A DNA stretch of 64,000 nt, taken from assembly GCF_937616625.2 (NCBI RefSeq), contig NC_065575.1, positions 1,123,501 to 1,187,500 of the forward strand. The letters run 5' to 3'. Below the pieces are notes generated by a model. That model had not been told where the DNA came from. It made no database searches and was given only the letters and a program-made list of their open reading frames with translations. Both the position numbers and the translations under genes were made by a program. The DNA is from Mercurialis annua. Taxonomy: Eukaryota > Streptophyta > Magnoliopsida > Malpighiales > Euphorbiaceae. The number at the start of each line of letters is the position of its first letter. The stretch's first letter is position 1. Below are positions 58,201 through 64,000 of this stretch, piece by piece.

Positions 58201-59543
58201 TGATAGTGTGCATTTTATGCATACTAATTACCATATTTGCTTGGTGTTTATGGAGTGTTTATGCTTAATCATGGATCTTAATTGTGGTTATTGTTTTTTT
58301 ATGTTAGACGGAATGTTTGGATGCAATATGAAGGTGAAAAGATGATATTTGCTGAGCTTTTATAAAGATTGATGCTTTGGAGAATTTTTGGACTAAAGGA
58401 AGAAAAGAAACAGAAGATCTCTTCAGTTAGAGCGTGCCCACGGCGTTTTCCAGAAATCAGGATTTTGTGGAAAGAAGCATAAAAAGCTATAATTTGCCAT
58501 GTGGCGTCTTAATTCGTTTTTGGAAGTGTTTATTCACTAACACTCTTTATTATTCAAGGTTTATTTTAGGGAAAAAAGGATTCCTATTGCAACACAACTT
58601 TTATTAATTTTGAATTAGATTAGTTTTCCTATTGGAGGGATTTAGGGAGAGATTTTAGGGATTATTAGGTTTAGTAAAAATCAAACTCTCAGACCATTTT
58701 TTGGTCATTCATTGTTTTTAGTTTTCCATTGTTTTTCACTTTCTCTACAACAATTATGTGTGGCTAAACTCTTTTCTTTCCAACCCAAGGTTAATTAAGG
58801 TTTGAATTCATATGATTTGTGAGATTTAATTGCTCTTTATTATTTTCTCAATTTTATTAATATTCATGTATCTTCTATGTCTATTAGGAATTCTATTTTC
58901 GTTGATTGTGTAAAAAGGCCTATTACTCAATTATCAAGATAGTCTATGCCAAATTAGAATATTAAATCCGTAATTGTTTAATTGTTCTAATTATTAGTGG
59001 TAGAATAACATATTCATGTTATGTGGATACATGATCTAATCTAAATGAACCAAGCTTTTGAGTTTGTTGATTAGAATTGAGTTTCTCTAAATTGCATTGC
59101 TTTTGGTAAATTAAATCGTAGAACCTTTTCTAGGGTTGTTTATTCAATAAGAGAATTAATCAAATGGCTTCCATTGGTTAACGATAAACTAAGAAGAAAT
59201 TAGGTTGTTAGAGCGTCTCAACAACTATAACCAATTTATTGATGAATTTGGGAATTATATTTGCATCGATGATCAATTCAATGAATTAAACTAAGATTGT
59301 ACCTTGGGTTGGAGTTTTCTCATATTAATTTGTTCTCTCAATTTTCATTATTTGCTTCGAATTGAATTTTAGTTTAATTTAATTTGTTTTTAATTACAAA
59401 TTTAAACCCCCCTATTTTTATTTGAATTTTGTTTAAGAAATAAGTCTACCCAATCTCTGTGTATTCGACCCTACTTGTCATTATTTACAAGTTATTTTTA
59501 TTTAGAGAGTAGGAATTATTTTTGTTGGATTCGACACCCACCA
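58201..59543 (+). mobile_element. Solo LTR
   Basis: Starts TGATAGTGTGC and ends GACACCCACCA (TG...CA), flanked by ACTTT on both sides (58196-58200, 59544-59548). The T-rich right end with ATTCGACCCTACTTG shortly before the terminus is typical of plant Ty3/Gypsy LTR ends (inference). No internal region is attached and no second LTR lies in the window, so it is a recombined single LTR. The paralogous copy A (49540-49560) reads straight through this point (TTTTACACTTTGAATCATG), confirming the insertion. 1343 bp. Confidence 0.85.
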
Positions 59544-59548
59544 ACTTT

Positions 59549-59770
59549 GAATCATGTAATTCGTATAAACTAACTACTTCATTTTAATGTTGATTAGTGT
59601 TAAAATTTTCATGAAAAATGTGTTGCTAAAAGTTTCACATTCATGGCATGTTTTTAGTATTATAAATACTGAGTGATACATCTATGATTATGACATAAAT
59701 TAATACTATGATTTACAAAATTAAGTAAACGAATTTTGAATTTGAAATATTTTAGCTGAGAAATATTAGT
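59549..59770. repeat. Segmental duplication copy B, left block
   Basis: Paralogue of 49555-50070 without the CGGTTC MITE: CATGGCATG-TTTTT-AGTATTATAAATAC is continuous here. It begins directly after the solo LTR. Confidence 0.8.
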
Positions 59771-61180
59771 TGAATATGAAATATTTGAGGAAATTAAAAA
59801 ATTATTATATTATGTAAAAGAGGAAATTACTTTGGATCTAAATTGTTCATTCTTACAATTATGGCACATATGCATTGTACACATAAATGGTTATAAGCAA
59901 GCAAAATCTTAAAAGAATCACACTTAAAGATAATTGGTATATTTAACTCATACGCCGATGAAGTTCAAGAGTCTCTCGCATCTCTGTTATATTAAAAATC
60001 TATTCTACAAAATTGCTCCATGATTTCTGGGTAAATGCAACACAATGTTTCCTGTAATTTTTTGACATTTTAATTGACTTCCTCCTTTCAAATTATTTTC
60101 ATTAGCATGATCGTACACATTTATCATGAAGATGACCCTTTCTAGATCAACGGATTTAACTTTTCATATCCATTCTCTTTGCTCTCATCAAAAAAATTAT
60201 TAAAAATATTAGCAAAGAAACGAGTTAGAGTGAGCTACTCATCCAATTTTACGTAACATAATTTGATAGTAGTTGAGCTTGAACTAATGTCCCATTATCT
60301 TTACTCTCACGAGGTATAGCTGAAGTTGCAAGAATCTGTAGATTTTTTCATTAACTATTGTATAAATGCCCAAAATCATAAGTATAAGCAATTTATATAT
60401 AATCATCAAATGACAACTTTGTTTTTGTACTACCATATTGGCATTTGAATTTTAAATAGGGTGGTGATATTTTCAGAGCTAAAATTACTAGGGAAATAAT
60501 AATTTTTAAAATTTGACGATATTATCCTTATTTATATATGAGTCTACTTGTTCTTCTTTAATTTGTTTTTTCTTCTTCAAAAATAACCTAATTAACTTAA
60601 ATAGAATAATTAACATTTCTTTTATGCAACCTTTTTTTGTGCCTCTCTTTATATATACTGCCCATATTCATCAAAAAAAATATACTGCCCATTTCTAAAT
60701 ATGAAACATTCTTTTATTTTTGTGTTGCGTTTTTTTACTGGATTTGTTCAAATTATTTCGTTGTTTTCTGGAATTATTAAAGTTTAATCATGATTCATAA
60801 CACCTACAAGAATAGACATTCAATTAATGGAAAACAAGTTGTTGGCAGACTCGTAATGGGTAATTTGGATTTTAATGGTTTCGGCAGACTTAAATTCTTA
60901 TGGAAAAAATCAATCAATTTTAAGAAATGGGTAGCAGAGAAAGATTAGAAAAATATTTGCAGGAAATGATAGAATCACTCAAATTTAATTAGTTAGGTAT
61001 TTTGAGGAAAAAATAGAATAGAATAGAATAGAAAGAAAATAATAGATTCAAATTTAATTAAGGATAGATTTGTCAAATTTAAATAACCAGCTCTTTGTAA
61101 AAATAATGATGATTTCACTAGGTTTAAATATATATAGTGTTTGAGAAATGTATTCTTTGAAAAGTTAATTATTAAACTTT
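59771..61180. other. AT-rich region of copy B, F-box body missing
   Basis: The space between matched blocks is about 1.4 kb here against about 2.5 kb in copy A, and no F-box frame is present. Minus-strand 59950-60360 has a faint uneven coding feel with many stops (for example VYDHANENN near 60115), not assignable. Confidence 0.45.
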
Positions 61181-61815
61181 CTATGATCTACAAGAGTCTA
61201 CTTTCAAGATATATAAGGTTGATGGACTCCAAAATTCATCTCGAGTTATTTTATACAATCAGACTCTTATTTCGCCCTCGATCTTCTAGGGTTAATGACA
61301 TGTTTATCTATAAAATTAAAAAAAATTCTTAAATTAGCCCCCGATTAAACATTTTTCTGCATTTGTACCATGCAGACCGCGGAATACTTAAGCGTCTTGG
61401 GGTAAACCGCGGAAGTGTTCCGCGGTCTGCAGACGTGGCTCCACCTAGATGCAGGTGGACGTAGGTGGAGCCACGTTGCCACGTTGGACAAAGCAAACCG
61501 CGGAAGTGTTCCGCAGTTTGCTTTTCCCGTGTGGCTCCTCCCTGACTGGCCAGCGAGGAGCCACGTAGGCTAGACTGCGGAACTGTTCCGCGGTTTACAC
61601 AAATCGCTGAACAGTTCCGCGGTCTGAAAGAGACTAAATGAGAATTTATTCATTTTTGGGGGTAATTTGAGAAATAATTAGCAAATGAGACACACAATTG
61701 TCATTAATCCCGATCTTCTGAATTTTGTAATCTTATCTTTAATTTCTCTCAATGTTTATATTTTATCATTGACATTTATGTTATCGAGCTTTTATGGAAT
61801 AATACAATCAATAAT
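61181..61815. repeat. Segmental duplication copy B, right block
   Basis: Paralogue of 52551-52770, split by the MITE 61288-61710 at CGATCTTCT. Confidence 0.82.
61288..61710. mobile_element. MULE-like MITE rich in CCGCGG palindromes
   Basis: 423 bp flanked by a perfect 9-bp duplication CGATCTTCT (61279-61287, 61711-61719). Ends AGGGTTAATGACA and TGTCATTAATCC form the inverted repeat. Inside are five or so GGAASTGTTCCGCGG-type palindromes and a 15-bp stem ACGTGGCTCCACCTA with its complement near 61434-61482, making it strikingly GC-rich. Copy A lacks it. Confidence 0.87.
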
Positions 61816-62806
61816 GTTATGCATGTGAAAACTCCATTTTTACTTTGTTTCGCCTTCGGTCTCCTGAGTCTTGTAATATTTTCCTTTGGTACAATGTTTT
61901 TATTTTATTATGAATTAACTTCCACGTTAAGTACATAATCGAGCTTTCATGGAATAATAGAATGGAGTTGAGTTAAAAAAAGCTCAACTGAAATTGATTT
62001 AAATTCAAAGTTCAATTCAAACTCGATTAAATTTTATTTTAGGAATTTGATGTCGGTAAAATATTTGATAATGGATAATGGAACTCGAAAGCTCTAATCC
62101 ATATGACTGTATGTTAGTTGTTTGTTTTCTGAAGAATTTGTTTCAACCTGTTTTGAGTTAATTTTTATGTTGAGCAAACATGATTTGGTGTAAAACATTC
62201 CCCCAATACTTGGTTAGATCGATCAAGAAATAAGTTCACTTAGAAAGTTATGCCTAACAATAATAATGAAATTACGGAATTTAATAAATTAACTTACTTG
62301 GGAAGTTCTTCAAGCTAGAGATATATTTTATTTTCCTTCTTACTTTTAAATTTTAAAAGTTCGATTTTTATTATTTTTATTTTATTATTTATACATAATT
62401 AAAAAAATTAGTAGGTTAATTGTTACTTTAGAGTCAAATTAAATTATAATTTGGATAATAAAAAAAAATTATAATTTGGCTATGTTTATTGTAATATTTA
62501 AAATTATTAATCTACTTGATGCATACTTTTATTATTTTAACAACTTAAAATTTAATAGAGAAAATTACATGGAATCCCCCAAAATTTCAAAACTTTATGT
62601 TAGTGACTCAACTTTTTTTTTCTTGAAAAAATCCCTCAATTTTAAAATACCATTTTCATGTCTACCTTTTAATGGTTGTCATTACTATTTTGTCTCTATA
62701 GTGTATTTTATCTATTGTGTTTCCAATACACTCAATAATTTCTCCTAATTTTACATAAACTGAACCATTTCTAACCGAACCATCACCGACCGGACCATTG
62801 TTGGCC
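61816..62806. other. AT-rich spacer
   Basis: No gene. 62560-62750 (AATTACATGGAATCCCCCAA) resembles a MITE end, but no partner arm was found. Confidence 0.4.
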
Positions 62807-62950
62807 GGACCACCGCGGTCAACGGCGGTTAACGCCCGGACCACCGCGGTCAACGGCGGTTAACGCCCGGACCACCGCGGTCAACGGCCGGACCACCGCG
62901 ATCAACGGTCGGACCACTGCTGGCGAACGCCGGTCGGACCACCAATGGTT
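62807..62950. repeat. GC-rich 31-bp tandem repeat
   Basis: Units with GGACCACCGCGGTCAACGG begin at 62807, 62838 and 62869. Degenerate GGACCACYG words continue to about 62950. It stands out against the surrounding AT-rich DNA. Confidence 0.87.
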
Positions 62951-63019
62951 GGTGGTCTGACCATTTTTAATGGTTGGACCAATACTTGTTTAATAATTAA
63001 AAATTAAATAAAACATCAT

Positions 63020-63095
63020 ATTAGGGTTAAGGAAATTTGAACCCTTAACCTCTTACAAAATGACCAAGTGATTTGCCATTAAGGCAAAGGTTTAT
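63020..63095 (-). mobile_element. Possible tRNA-derived SINE head
   Basis: On the minus strand TTAATGGCAAATCACTTGG (63082-63064) resembles a Pol III A box and GGTTCAAATTTCC (63043-63031) a B box, about 30 bases apart, with GAGGTTAAG before the B box as in tRNA-derived SINEs. No cloverleaf pairing, tail or duplication is evident. Confidence 0.4.
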
Positions 63096-63429
63096 TGCTG
63101 TCAACATTTGCTCTATAATATATATATATATTATATACATCTGATTACAAATTTATTAGAATGAAATTATTTTTATAGTATAAATTAAATATAAACTAAA
63201 TATCAGTTTAAATTAAAGTTACTATTAAATTAATCTAATTTAATTTATTTAATAAATATTTACACAGTAAAAATACAAAATATATTATATTTATATTTTA
63301 CACTCTTTATTAATACATGAGTAAGACTAGTAAGATATTTCACTTGTTAAAATTGAAAAATATAATGGTTTGTTGGTCAAACCCGAGGTGGTCGTGGTCG
63401 GATACATGGTGGTGGGACCCGCCGTGGTG

Positions 63430-64000
63430 GGCAAAAATTCAATATAAACCTAATAACGACTTAATGTCAACTCAATGACAACTTAATGTTAACTTTATTA
63501 TTTATACTATTAAAAATAATTTATAAAATGACAAATAAAGTAATAGTAATTTAAAAGCTAACTATCTAAGATTTTATTGACATGAGTCGAAAGTAAATTT
63601 AAAATAAATGAACTGAATATAAACTTAATATGAACTCAATGTCAACTTAATATAAACTCAAAGTAAACTTAATGTGAACTTAATATAAATTTATGTCAAC
63701 TTAATGTAAATTTAATGTTCACTAAATATCAACTCAAAGTAAATATTTTGATAAATAATTATAAATTTTAAATAAAATTATTTTTTTATTATAATAGTAA
63801 AATTATTTTTTTATAATTCATACTTTTAAAAATAAACTAATTGTAGAATGAAAGTAAATTATTTAAGATTTTTCGCAATGATTTATGTAAATTTAATGTC
63901 AACTCAACGTCGAATCAATGTAAACTCAATGATGACTCAATGTCAACCCAATATAAACCTAATGTCAACTCAACGTCGAATCAATGTAAACTCAATGATG
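63430..64000. repeat. Degenerate short tandem repeats running off the right edge
   Basis: Units of about 10-12 bp of the type AATGTCAACTCA or CTTAATGTAAA recur many times. At the end a 40-bp block at 63895-63934 is repeated exactly at 63961-64000 (period 66). The array continues beyond the window. Confidence 0.8.

Noticed and set aside
59950..60360. Possible decayed gene on the minus strand in duplication copy B
   Set aside because: Several stops in every frame and no recognisable motif.

Overview
This window is nuclear DNA of a flowering plant, very probably a eudicot. The evidence is intron-bearing genes with GT-AG junctions for typical plant proteins (Elongin C, a RABA-type Rab GTPase, an MTP-type metal transporter, a type-1 protein phosphatase, an F-box gene, a proline-rich wall protein), a nuclear tRNA-Val, an L1-type LINE with plant-style ORF1 and RNase H, and plant transposon families. 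Overall it is AT-rich with low gene density. I cannot name the species.

Layout. 1-13.9 kb is a nest of transposons. A small Helitron (144-11701, minus) was split by an 11-kb LARD-type LTR retrotransposon with almost identical 3.36-kb LTRs and no coding capacity (348-11351, minus; 5-bp target duplication). Next comes a long-inverted-repeat element (11778-13087) that itself holds a Stowaway MITE and a MULE-like MITE, then two more MITEs. 13.9-16.8 kb holds a 71-bp truncated LINE, a Tourist-like MITE and a GC-rich hAT MITE. 16.9-23.7 kb holds a J-domain co-chaperone gene (minus) whose reading frame is cut after codon 6 by a full-length L1-type LINE (plus, both ORFs open, 14-bp target duplication).

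24-47 kb is the gene-rich part: a C2-like protein (25051-25656, +), Elongin C (26816-29246, -), RABA GTPase (31995-33362, +), MTPB-type CDF transporter (34578-35843, -), PP1 catalytic subunit (41383-43894, +) and a secreted proline-rich protein (46440-47273, +). MITEs and a second small Helitron (40435-40998) lie between them. A tRNA-Val(UAC) gene is at 47721-47793 on the minus strand.

47.8-64 kb is a decayed region. It has an F-box pseudogene (51824-52549), a fragment of a LINE-type RNase H (53371-54043), a 3.1-kb hAT element carrying a 2.4-kb foldback (54257-57331), a solo LTR (58201-59543), and a truncated second copy of the F-box neighbourhood (about 59.5-61.8 kb) into which a palindrome-rich MULE-like MITE has jumped. 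Tandem and low-complexity repeats run to the right edge.

The genes are unrelated housekeeping genes and show no operon-like or pathway logic. The coherent story is insertion history: at least fourteen insertions are supported by target-site duplications readable directly in the sequence, and the relative order of several can be deduced from nesting.
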